16,158 nt of DNA. Source: SIG588 sp964515215 (lineage in GTDB: Bacteria; Bacillota; Clostridia; Oscillospirales; Acutalibacteraceae). Where the stretch lies: contig CAZESL010000052.1 in assembly GCA_964515215.1 (NCBI GenBank), positions 1 through 16,158 on the forward strand, read 5' to 3'. The notes under the pieces were generated by a model that saw only the letters and a program-made list of their open reading frames with translations, ran no database searches and had not been told where the DNA came from. Shown piece by piece: positions 6,383 through 12,295 of this stretch. Positions within the stretch are counted from its first letter, which is position 1. The number at the start of each line of letters is the position of its first letter. A program made the position numbers and the translations under genes.

Positions 6383-7793
6383 TTATTCACCAAAGAACGC
6401 CTTGCGGAATTCCACGGGATCTCCCGCGTTGATCGCTCTCTTGTTGACTTCCACCTTAAAGGTGTCCATCTTCGCGACGATCTGTTCGTTGAATTCTTCA
6501 AATTTCATCATGTAGAGGATCGTTTCCACCTGTTCGGCATAGTAATCTATCTCATTGCCGTCCTCATCTTCGCCGCGATCCGCTTCGGGATCCATACGCA
6601 GCACCAACGCGATGGTCGGAGTCTCACTGTCGTCTTCGTACTCGAGGATCTTGACCTCGTTAAACTTCATCTCTTTGATAAGTTTTTCGAGATTTTCGTT
6701 ACCTTCCTGCGAGGAATCCACGTCCACGCGGTGGTCGTGTTCTTCTTCCGNNNNNNNNNNNNNNNNNNNNNNNNNNNNNNNNNNNNNNNNNNNNNNNNNN
6801 NNNNNNNNNNNNNNNNNNNNNNNNNNNNNNNNNNNNNNNNNNNNNNNNNNTCTCCGTTTCCGTCTCCGTCTCCGTTTCCGTCTCCGTCTCCGTTTCCGTC
6901 TCCGTCTCCGTTTCCGTCTCCGTTTCCGTCTCCGTCTCCGTTTCCGTCTCCGTCTCCGCTTCCGTCTCCGCTTCCGCTTCCGTCTCCGTCTCCGCTTCCG
7001 TCTCCGTCTCCGCTTCCGTCTCCGTTTCCGTCTCCGCTTCCGACTTTGCCTCCTCATCCGCTTCGAACTGGTGGAGCACCGCATCGAAGTCCTTGTCCTG
7101 CTCGTACATCGCGAGATACGCTTCGAAGGCCTTCCTGACTTCTGCCTTCTCGTCGTCGGTCAGATCCGCACCTTCCGAGTCGGTCAGCGAATCGGAGATG
7201 ATCATATAACTCAAGTAATTATCATCAAAGTACTTGCGTACATCGGTTTCCGGCACTTCAAGTTTGCCGCCCGTGCCGTACAGCGTGTAGAAGAGACTGC
7301 TTTCGTTGAAGTTGCACTCCTCAAGCATACGGGCGTAGCTTTCATTATTGAAGCCGAGTTCGATGAATGCGTCGTTTTCCATCGCCGCGAGTTCTTCCGC
7401 GAGAGTTTGTCGGTCTTCTTCATTCAGCGTGACACCGAATTCCGCCATCATACGCTTCACAGCGACACTGCGCATAATGCTATCTTGCGTCATCGCCTTG
7501 ATGTAGCCCGCGAGATCATACGTTTGATCTTCATACGTGTATTCCTGACTCCACACGTCGGTATCGGTGCTGTACATCTCGTAGTAGTACAGCGGCACCG
7601 ACGACGAGGAGCCCTGCATATACACTTGATAGAAAGTGTTGTACAGATACGCCAGATATTCACCCGTGGTGTAGTCGTCGCCGTCCACCGTCATGGCGAC
7701 CTTCGGGGTGGAGCAACCGGTCATCAGCAAAGCGGAGCAGAGCAGCGCCAACGCCAACAGCACGGTTACCGCACGTTTCAACATGTTACGCAT
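6383..7793 (-). CDS. SurA-N-like lipoprotein with Glu-Thr repeat domain (interrupted by gap)
   Basis: The N-terminal part (about 314 residues) starts with a lipoprotein signal, with lipobox MTGC at 24-27 and acylated Cys27. A SurA/PrsA N-terminal-like helical region follows (about 30-195: VAMTVDGDDYTTGEYLAYL onward, ending LEVPETDVRKYFDDNY). From about residue 251 it becomes a Glu-Thr/Glu-Ala array that enters the N run. Beyond the gap, 121 residues continue from EEEHDHRVDVD to the end AFFGE. No parvulin prolyl-isomerase motif is visible, so a foldase-type chaperone or substrate holder is inferred. The two halves are in different frames only because the gap is a nominal 100 N; an uninterrupted gene needs a gap length divisible by 3. 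The ATG at 7791-7793 has AAGGAGGA at 7803-7810. It has its own promoter at 7840-7868. Confidence 0.85.
6751..6850. other. Assembly gap (100 N placeholder)
   Basis: Exactly 100 N, a conventional scaffold-gap size. The right flank is pure hexamer repeat and the left flank ends in a partial repeat unit (CGGAAG on the minus strand), so the missing DNA is most likely more of the Glu-Thr array. Its true length is unknown. Confidence 0.95.
6851..7042 (-). repeat. Hexamer tandem repeat encoding Glu-Thr/Glu-Ala dipeptides
   Basis: Thirty-two uninterrupted 6-bp units on the plus strand (TCTCCG, TTTCCG or CTTCCG) encode E-T or E-A on the minus strand. TCTCCG and TTTCCG differ only in a GAG/GAA synonym, while CTTCCG gives Ala. 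Within the array the units often recur with an 18-bp period (TCTCCG, TCTCCG, then TTTCCG or CTTCCG), which suggests growth by 18-bp blocks as well as single-unit slippage. Any 6-bp change keeps the frame. The array continues into the gap. Confidence 0.95.
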
Positions 7794-7839
7794 AGTGTTG
7801 TGTCCTCCTTAAATATGCTTTATTCGCATCTAAAGATGT

Positions 7840-7868
7840 ATTATACAATAAAAAGCGCCGTTTGTCTA
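7840..7868 (-). promoter_or_regulatory. Sigma-A promoter of the Glu-Thr lipoprotein gene
   Basis: Reading leftward, TAGACA (7863-7868), 17-bp spacer, TATAAT (7840-7845), preceded by TG two bases before the -10. The -35 lies inside a palindrome (7857-7880). Confidence 0.8.
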
Positions 7869-7890
7869 CTGGCAAACGGCACAATATTGT
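7857..7890. promoter_or_regulatory. Adjacent palindromes covering the -35 region
   Basis: GCCGTTTG (7857-7864) and CAAACGGC (7873-7880) form an 8-bp inverted repeat around TCTACTGG, directly followed by the 10-bp perfect palindrome ACAATATTGT (7881-7890). Both overlap or flank the -35 of the lipoprotein promoter, where a repressor or activator would bind. On the plus strand the first hairpin is followed by a T run (7894-7900), so a terminator role for rightward transcription is an alternative. Confidence 0.4.
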
Positions 7891-8135
7891 AAATTTTTTT
7901 AGGAGAAAACACCAAAAAGTGAGTGAGCCCCCGTTTTGTGGGCAAAATATACAGACGGGAATACGAATTTTTGTTCTTTTGCACAGTGGACCATTGTGGA
8001 AAACTTGGTGGAAATCGTGAAAAACCGCGTAAATACAAGGAAGTTTTCCACCAAGATCCGCTTTCTCGCCGTTTTTCGGCAACGTTTTCCACCAAAAACG
8101 GCTATCCAAAATGTATAGATACCTTGACAGAACAG
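7891..8135. other. Gene-less AT-rich stretch between the phosphopantetheinyl transferase and lipoprotein genes
   Basis: No credible reading frame was seen. The stretch holds four TTTCCAC-type motifs (two on each strand), an 11-bp inverted repeat (8004-8055), a second stem CCGTTTTT/AAAAACGG (8069-8076 and 8094-8101), and a short CTTGAC/GTCAAG hairpin (8123-8140) that overlaps the end of the transferase gene but lacks a U run. Confidence 0.6.
8004..8055. repeat. 11-bp inverted repeat with TTTCCACCAAG arms
   Basis: CTTGGTGGAAA (8004-8014) and TTTCCACCAAG (8045-8055) are perfect reverse complements separated by 30 bp. A third copy of the right arm, with its first ten bases, lies at 8086-8095 and could pair with the same left arm. 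TTTTCCACA on the minus strand (7995-8003) abuts the left arm. Function is unknown. Confidence 0.7.
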
Positions 8136-8759
8136 TCAAGTGGGGAGAATGGCGACGGCGATCACGCAATCGGGCACGTCGTCGTAAAACGACACCGCAA
8201 AATCTGCCGTTTTTACGGTGGACATCGCGTGCCGCAACCCCTTGCCGCTCAATTTCAGTATCGCTTCCTTGGCGGTAAACTGCCGTGCCGTTTCCTGCGC
8301 GGTGGCGGGAGGCGTTTCAGCCGAGTGAGAAATGCGTGCCGCTAACCGCCGAAAGCGGTCGGGTGCCAAGGCGGGGGCGTTCTGCACTTGTATGTCCGCG
8401 CCCAGCGGACGGTCGCACACCGCGACCAACAGGTGTCCGCCGCTGTGGGAAAAACTCACATGTGCCACCCCGCGCGCCGTCCGGATCCCGGCGGGGAAAG
8501 GCTTGCCGTTTTTTGCCGTTTCCCAGTGAGGGTACGGCACCGTAAGAGCGGCGGCGGGTAGGGTTTGAAACGGGTTGCCGCATCCCCACCGTGTTATCGC
8601 GTGGGTGAGAAGAGCCGAGAGCGCCGCGCCTTCCGCGCGGGCAGAGGGGGTGCGGGAGGCAAGTTGTACGCGGCGTGCGGAGGGCAATTGCTCCCACAGC
8701 CGCTCCCAAAGGGCGCTGTCCGCCGCATCTATATACGCGTGGTATAATTCGATTCGCAT
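8136..8759 (-). CDS. 4'-phosphopantetheinyl transferase superfamily protein
   Basis: The 207-residue protein has the motifs of Sfp-type enzymes, which move 4'-phosphopantetheine from CoA to a serine of carrier proteins in the cytoplasm: GKPF (85-88), SFSHSGGH (102-109), LGADIQ (119-124) and FTAKEAILKLSGKGL (161-175). The Mg2+ ligands D122 and E165 are present; the residue two after D122 is Gln where Sfp has Glu, a position that varies in the family. The acyl carrier protein at 13998-14225 is a plausible substrate. I chose the ATG at 8757-8759 because AGGAGGG (8766-8772) sits 6 nt upstream; an in-frame ATG further up (8820-8822) would lie upstream of the promoter -10. It is divergent from the YitT operon with touching promoters. 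Confidence 0.88.
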   Translation of the reverse strand: MRIELYHAYIDAADSALWERLWEQLPSARRVQLASRTPSARAEGAALSALLTHAITRWGCGNPFQTLPAAALTVPYPHWETAKNGKPFPAGIRTARGVAHVSFSHSGGHLLVAVCDRPLGADIQVQNAPALAPDRFRRLAARISHSAETPPATAQETARQFTAKEAILKLSGKGLRHAMSTVKTADFAVSFYDDVPDCVIAVAILPT

Positions 8760-8786
8760 ATTACGCCCTCCTTTCCGTCTGCCGCT

Positions 8787-8815
8787 ATTGTAGCACAACA
8801 GGAGGAAAAATTCAA
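8787..8815 (-). promoter_or_regulatory. Promoter of the phosphopantetheinyl transferase gene
   Basis: Reading leftward, TTGAAT (8810-8815), 17-bp spacer, TACAAT (8787-8792). Transcription should start near 8780, about 20 nt before the chosen start codon, which excludes the longer reading frame. The -35 directly abuts the -35 of the divergent promoter at 8816. Confidence 0.75.
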
Positions 8816-8844
8816 TTGACAAAATTCCGTCAACTGGTTACACT
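8816..8844 (+). promoter_or_regulatory. Promoter of the YitT-DnaD-DnaC-SH3b operon
   Basis: TTGACA (8816-8821), 17-bp spacer, TACACT (8839-8844). A TATACT (8844-8849) is closer to -10 consensus but would give a 22-bp spacer. The -35 is half of an imperfect operator-like inverted repeat TTGAC-N8-GTCAA (8816-8820 and 8829-8833). Confidence 0.7.
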
Positions 8845-8880
8845 ATACTATAGGGTTTGAATGCTCACCCTATGGTAACC
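8836..8880 (+). promoter_or_regulatory. Nested inverted repeats at the YitT operon start/leader
   Basis: The outer arms are GGTTAC (8836-8841) and GTAACC (8875-8880). The inner arms are ATAGGGT (8850-8856) and ACCCTAT (8867-8873) with a 10-nt loop. The inner element has the same arm length, core and loop length as that at 3514-3537. It spans the predicted start point, so it could be an operator or, once transcribed, a 5' hairpin. Confidence 0.5.
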
Positions 8881-8907
8881 TGACTTTTCCGACAGAGAGG
8901 GAACGTT

Positions 8908-9780
8908 ATGAAGAAAAAAAGCAGTCCTCCCCGCGTGGTACGAATGCTTAGTGATTGGCTTTTTTATGTGTTCGGGTGTCTTCTGTACGCCGTGGGTGTG
9001 GACATGTTCATCACGCCGAACAATTTGGTGCCCGGCGGAGTGACGGGCATCTCGGTGCTTATTCATTATCTCGTGCCGATGTTTCCCGTCGGTGCCGGTA
9101 TTTTTATCATTAATATTCCGTTGCTCATTCTGGCGTGGATCTACATCGGCCGCTCCTTCACGTGGCGTACCGCCGTGGTCACGGCCATCGCATCGGTCAC
9201 CATCGATCTTTTGGCACCGTTCGTGGTGCCCTACACGGCCGACCCCTTGCTGGCATCCTTGTTCGGCGGCGTGCTGAGCGGTTTGGGGCTTGCGCTCATT
9301 TTCCTGCGCGGTGCCACCACGGGCGGCAGTGAAATCGTGGCGCGACTGCTTGAGAAAAAGTACCCCCATATCTCCATCGGGCGATTTATGCTGTTGGTGG
9401 ACGGTATCATCATCGCGGCATCGGTGCCGGTATTCGGACAACTCGAATCGGCCATGTATGCGGCAGTGTTGGTGTTTGTCTCCTCGCTGGTGGTGGATGA
9501 GTTGATCGGCGGCGCGCGCCGCACGCGCACCGTGTTGATCGTTACCGCTGCGGGAAGTCCTATTGCCAAAGAACTTACCGTGCGGCTGGAGCGCGGCGTC
9601 ACGGTACTGGAAGCAACGGGTGCGTACACGGGCGGTGAGCGACAGGTGCTGATGTGTGCCGTCCGTCCGTCGGAGGTGTATCCCCTGCGACGGTTGTTGA
9701 ACGAGTTGGATCCCGATGCGTTCATCATCGTCCTGAACAGCGAACAGGTGCTCGGCACGGGTTTTCAATCGAAAGGATAA
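8908..9780 (+). CDS. YitT-family membrane protein with C-terminal DUF2179 domain
   Basis: The 290-residue protein has about five to six hydrophobic helices over residues 15-200. It carries the family-typical TPNNLVPGGVTGIS segment near the N-terminus, the repeated LFGGVLSGLGLALIFLRGATTGGSEIVA glycine-rich motif pair, and a soluble C-terminal DUF2179 domain (about 205-285), an alpha-beta fold related to PII-like sensors. YitT proteins are widespread in Bacillota. No transported substrate is established, so none is given. The start ATG at 8908 follows AGAGGGA. It is the first gene of an operon with DnaD (33-bp gap), DnaC (13-bp gap) and SH3b lipoprotein (4-bp overlap). Confidence 0.92.
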   Translation: MKKKSSPPRVVRMLSDWLFYVFGCLLYAVGVDMFITPNNLVPGGVTGISVLIHYLVPMFPVGAGIFIINIPLLILAWIYIGRSFTWRTAVVTAIASVTIDLLAPFVVPYTADPLLASLFGGVLSGLGLALIFLRGATTGGSEIVARLLEKKYPHISIGRFMLLVDGIIIAASVPVFGQLESAMYAAVLVFVSSLVVDELIGGARRTRTVLIVTAAGSPIAKELTVRLERGVTVLEATGAYTGGERQVLMCAVRPSEVYPLRRLLNELDPDAFIIVLNSEQVLGTGFQSKG

Positions 9781-9813
9781 AGCAGAAAACGAACGAAAGG
9801 CGGGATACTCCCG

Positions 9814-10833
9814 ATGACATATCAATGGAACAGCGAATATTTGACCGCGGTGATGGCGTTGCCCACCGCGGCGGTCGACCGTGCGCTGAAATTCGCGAGT
9901 GAAGCGCAACTGAAAGTGTTGTTGTGGTTTGCCCGTCACGGCGGATTTGATGCGGCCACGTGCGCCGCTGACCTCGGCGGCAAATTCAGTGCCGCCGATT
10001 GCGCGGACGCGATGCAGTTTTGGGTGGAAATGGAGATCTTGCGTGCCGACGGCACGGCATCGATCGCATCACCTGCGGTATCTGCTCCCGTCCCGCCGCT
10101 CGAATTGCCGTCGCTTTCGGACGAACAAAAACCTGCCCCCGAACAGATCAAGCGGCCTTCCTTCCGCGAAGCGGTGGCACGGCAGAAGGAAAGTGCCGAT
10201 TTCGATTACCTGCTGAAGACGGCGGAACAACGGCTGGGGCGCACCGTCACTCCTGCCGAAGCCGAGACGTTTCTTTACATATACGATTCGTTGGGCTTGC
10301 CCGCCGAAGTGATCTTGATGCTTTTGGTATATACCGTGCGTAACGGCAAAGTGAAAGCCCGTTCGGGATTTCGTTCGTACTTGGAAAAAGCCGCATTGTC
10401 GTGGTCGGAAAACGGCATTACCACGGTGGCGGCGGCGGAAGAGGAACTCTGCTTGCAGGAACGGCGGCATGCGGTGCGCGAGCATATTCAGACGCTCTTT
10501 TCGCTCACGCGTGAACTGACACTGTTGCAGACGGAAGCGGCGGTACGCTGGGTGGACGAATGGCATTTTTCGGACGAGATGCTGTTGATCGCTCTTGCCA
10601 AATGCCGTGAAAAGACGGGCGATTTTAACGCAAACTATATCACCCGTGTGTTGGAAGGATGGCTCGCGGACGGGATCACCACGGCAGAGCAAGCGGCAGC
10701 GACCGCCGCTCCGCGCAAACGGAAGAATGCAAAACCGCTCCTGTCGGATGAAGCGGTGACGCCGGATGCTACCGACTACGAACGCGCCGCCGCCGAGTGG
10801 CGACCGATATACAAAGGGAAAGAAACGACGTAA
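9814..10833 (+). CDS. DnaD-domain primosomal protein
   Basis: The 339-residue protein has an N-terminal winged-helix-like region (about 1-78), a Pro-rich linker (about 85-115) and two DnaD/DnaB2-type domains (about 127-210 and 221-291). Each ends with the family's Y-x3-hydrophobic-x3-W signature: SYLEKAALSW followed by ENGI, and NYITRVLEGW followed by ADGI. A basic patch (PRKRKNAK) follows. DnaD-type proteins bind and remodel DNA at origins or restart sites and bring in the helicase loader. The adjacent DnaC-like gene is the expected partner. The ribosome site is weak (AAAGG, 9796-9800), and a small hairpin CGGGA-TAC-TCCCG (9801-9813) sits between it and the ATG. Confidence 0.9.
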   Translation: MTYQWNSEYLTAVMALPTAAVDRALKFASEAQLKVLLWFARHGGFDAATCAADLGGKFSAADCADAMQFWVEMEILRADGTASIASPAVSAPVPPLELPSLSDEQKPAPEQIKRPSFREAVARQKESADFDYLLKTAEQRLGRTVTPAEAETFLYIYDSLGLPAEVILMLLVYTVRNGKVKARSGFRSYLEKAALSWSENGITTVAAAEEELCLQERRHAVREHIQTLFSLTRELTLLQTEAAVRWVDEWHFSDEMLLIALAKCREKTGDFNANYITRVLEGWLADGITTAEQAAATAAPRKRKNAKPLLSDEAVTPDATDYERAAAEWRPIYKGKETT

Positions 10834-10846
10834 GGAGTAACCGAAG

Positions 10847-11860
10847 ATGGGATACAGCAAAGAATTGTACGAACAGGCGATGCGTACCCTTGCCGAACGG
10901 CGTATGAACGCCGAGACCGCGGCGGCATCCCTGCGCGCACGGGCGATCGCCCGCGATCCGCGTACCGGTGAGATCGAGCGTGCGCTGTCGGGAACGGCAC
11001 TGTCGGTCGCACGGGCGGTGCTCCTCGGTATGGACGGCAACCGCACGGGCAATATCACCGAGACGGTGAGCCGTCTGCAAGCCGAAAATGAGCAGTTGCA
11101 AAAGGAACTGGCGGTACGTCTGCAAGCAATGGGGGAGACGGCAAAGAATTTTGAGCCGATCCCCACCTGCCCCGTCTGCGGGGATACGGGATACACGGGG
11201 CAGCGTATGTGCACCTGCCTTGAAAATCTGTTGCGAGAACTCTCTTGCAAACAACTCAGCGCGTTGTCACATATGCAGTTGACCCGCTTTGAGGATATGA
11301 ACATGTCCTATTATGCGGATACGCCGGACGGTGAAGGGGTGGTGCCCCGCCGCCGTATGGAGGATATCGTGGCGTTTTGCCGTGCGTGGGCGGCGGATTT
11401 TTCTGCCGATTCTCCGAATCTCTTGTTGCGCGGTCCCGCGGGTACGGGCAAGACACACCTTTCGCTCGCGATGGCACGCGAAGTGGCTTCACGCGGCGGT
11501 CAGGTGGTGTACGGCTCGGTGCAACGGCTGCTTCGCCAATTGGAAAAGGAGCATTTCGGGCGGGAGAGCGGCGACAGCATGGAGCGTCTCGAATCCTGTG
11601 ATCTGCTGATCTTGGATGATCTCGGCACCGAATTTGCGACGCCCTTTTATACCTCGGGACTGTACGAGATCATAAACACGCGTCTGCTGGCCGGGTTGCC
11701 GACGGTGATCTCCACCAACCTGAACCAAAAGCAGTTGCAGGAGCGCTACGGCGTGCAGATCGCTTCCCGCATTGCGGGCTGTTTCCAGCCGCTGTTGTTT
11801 GCGGGACAGGATGTGCGCCAGCAGAAATTGATGCGTCGATTGAAGGGAGAAGAGGTATGA
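10847..11860 (+). CDS. dnaC: DnaC/DnaI-like replicative helicase loader (AAA+ ATPase)
   Basis: The 337-residue protein has an N-terminal helicase-binding region with coiled-coil character (about 65-98), a zinc cluster (C108, C111, C122, C124 in CPVCGDTG...CTC) as in DnaI-type loaders, and an AAA+ core: Walker A GPAGTGKT (196-203), Walker B LLILDDLG (253-260), sensor 1 in TVISTNL (286-292) and the SRI arginine finger (R308). The family loads the hexameric replicative helicase onto single-stranded DNA using ATP. AAGGAG overlapping the end of DnaD precedes the ATG. The last codons overlap the next gene (ATGA at 11857-11860), so translation is probably coupled. IstB transposition helpers share this fold, but no transposase is adjacent and DnaD is, which favours the replication role. 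Confidence 0.92.
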   Translation: MGYSKELYEQAMRTLAERRMNAETAAASLRARAIARDPRTGEIERALSGTALSVARAVLLGMDGNRTGNITETVSRLQAENEQLQKELAVRLQAMGETAKNFEPIPTCPVCGDTGYTGQRMCTCLENLLRELSCKQLSALSHMQLTRFEDMNMSYYADTPDGEGVVPRRRMEDIVAFCRAWAADFSADSPNLLLRGPAGTGKTHLSLAMAREVASRGGQVVYGSVQRLLRQLEKEHFGRESGDSMERLESCDLLILDDLGTEFATPFYTSGLYEIINTRLLAGLPTVISTNLNQKQLQERYGVQIASRIAGCFQPLLFAGQDVRQQKLMRRLKGEEV

Positions 11861-12294
11861 AAACAAGGGGTTATATTTTTGGAATTCTGATCATTGCAGT
11901 GGTTATGGCAGTTTCGCTGTGCGGTTGCGGCAAGGCAAACGGTGGAGAGGATACCGCCGCCACGACGACTACGACGGTTACCACCGTTCAAACGACGGCG
12001 GGCACGACGGCGCAGGCGTATCCCTTTGTGGGGTACGTGAACGCCACCACCTTGAACGTGCGTCCGACCCCCGACACGAGCGGGTACGCCATCGGCGGCC
12101 TGAAGTGGGGGGATACGGTTACCATTCTTTCGCGTGAAGGGGATTGGTACGCCATCAGCTTTGCGGGGCAGACGGGGTATATCAACGCGCAGTACGTACA
12201 GGATACCATGCCGACGGTAATGACCGCTGCCGCCTCGACTACCGACACCACGGCGACGGGTACTGCCGCCACAACGGTCGTTGTCGGCCCCTGA
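11857..12294 (+). CDS. SH3b-domain lipoprotein with Thr-rich linkers
   Basis: The 145-residue protein has an N-terminal signal with lipobox LCGC (21-24, acylated Cys24). A Thr-rich linker (about 32-53) is followed by one bacterial SH3 domain (about 57-116) with the usual TLNVRPTPDTSG, GDTVTIL, WYAI and GYINAQYV motifs. A second Thr/Ala-rich tail ends in VVVGP. Such domains bind peptidoglycan stem peptides or act as targeting modules for wall enzymes; no catalytic domain is present. The Thr-rich linkers resemble the tail of the pseudokinase at 986-1309. It starts inside the DnaC stop codon (ATGA), an unusual partner for replication genes. It converges on the M14 gene with a 1-bp gap and no recognisable terminator. 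Confidence 0.9.
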   Translation: MKTRGYIFGILIIAVVMAVSLCGCGKANGGEDTAATTTTTVTTVQTTAGTTAQAYPFVGYVNATTLNVRPTPDTSGYAIGGLKWGDTVTILSREGDWYAISFAGQTGYINAQYVQDTMPTVMTAAASTTDTTATGTAATTVVVGP

Positions 12295-12295
12295 A

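Noticed and set aside
6851..7042. CRISPR array
   Set aside because: Units are 6 bp, contiguous and in frame with a protein; there are no spacers.
6383..7084. Lys/Arg-rich protein read through the hexamer repeat and gap
   Set aside because: Wrong-frame translation of the Glu-Thr array joined to the real C-terminus only because the gap is given as 100 N.
7985..8101. Chromosomal replication origin
   Set aside because: DnaA-box-like motifs are imperfect, no dnaA/dnaN or AT-rich 13-mers adjoin, and DnaD/DnaC genes are not themselves an origin marker.
8123..8140. Intrinsic terminator of the transferase gene (CTTGAC/GTCAAG stem)
   Set aside because: The 6-bp stem overlaps the stop codon region and is not followed by a U run on the minus strand.
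8848..9939. 363-codon minus-strand frame opposite the YitT gene
   Set aside because: Composition of an antisense shadow (His/Arg/Gln-rich), no domain, and it spans the divergent promoter region.
10847..11860. IstB transposition helper of an insertion sequence
   Set aside because: No IstA-like transposase or terminal repeats are adjacent; the N-terminal zinc cluster and adjacent DnaD gene fit a helicase loader.
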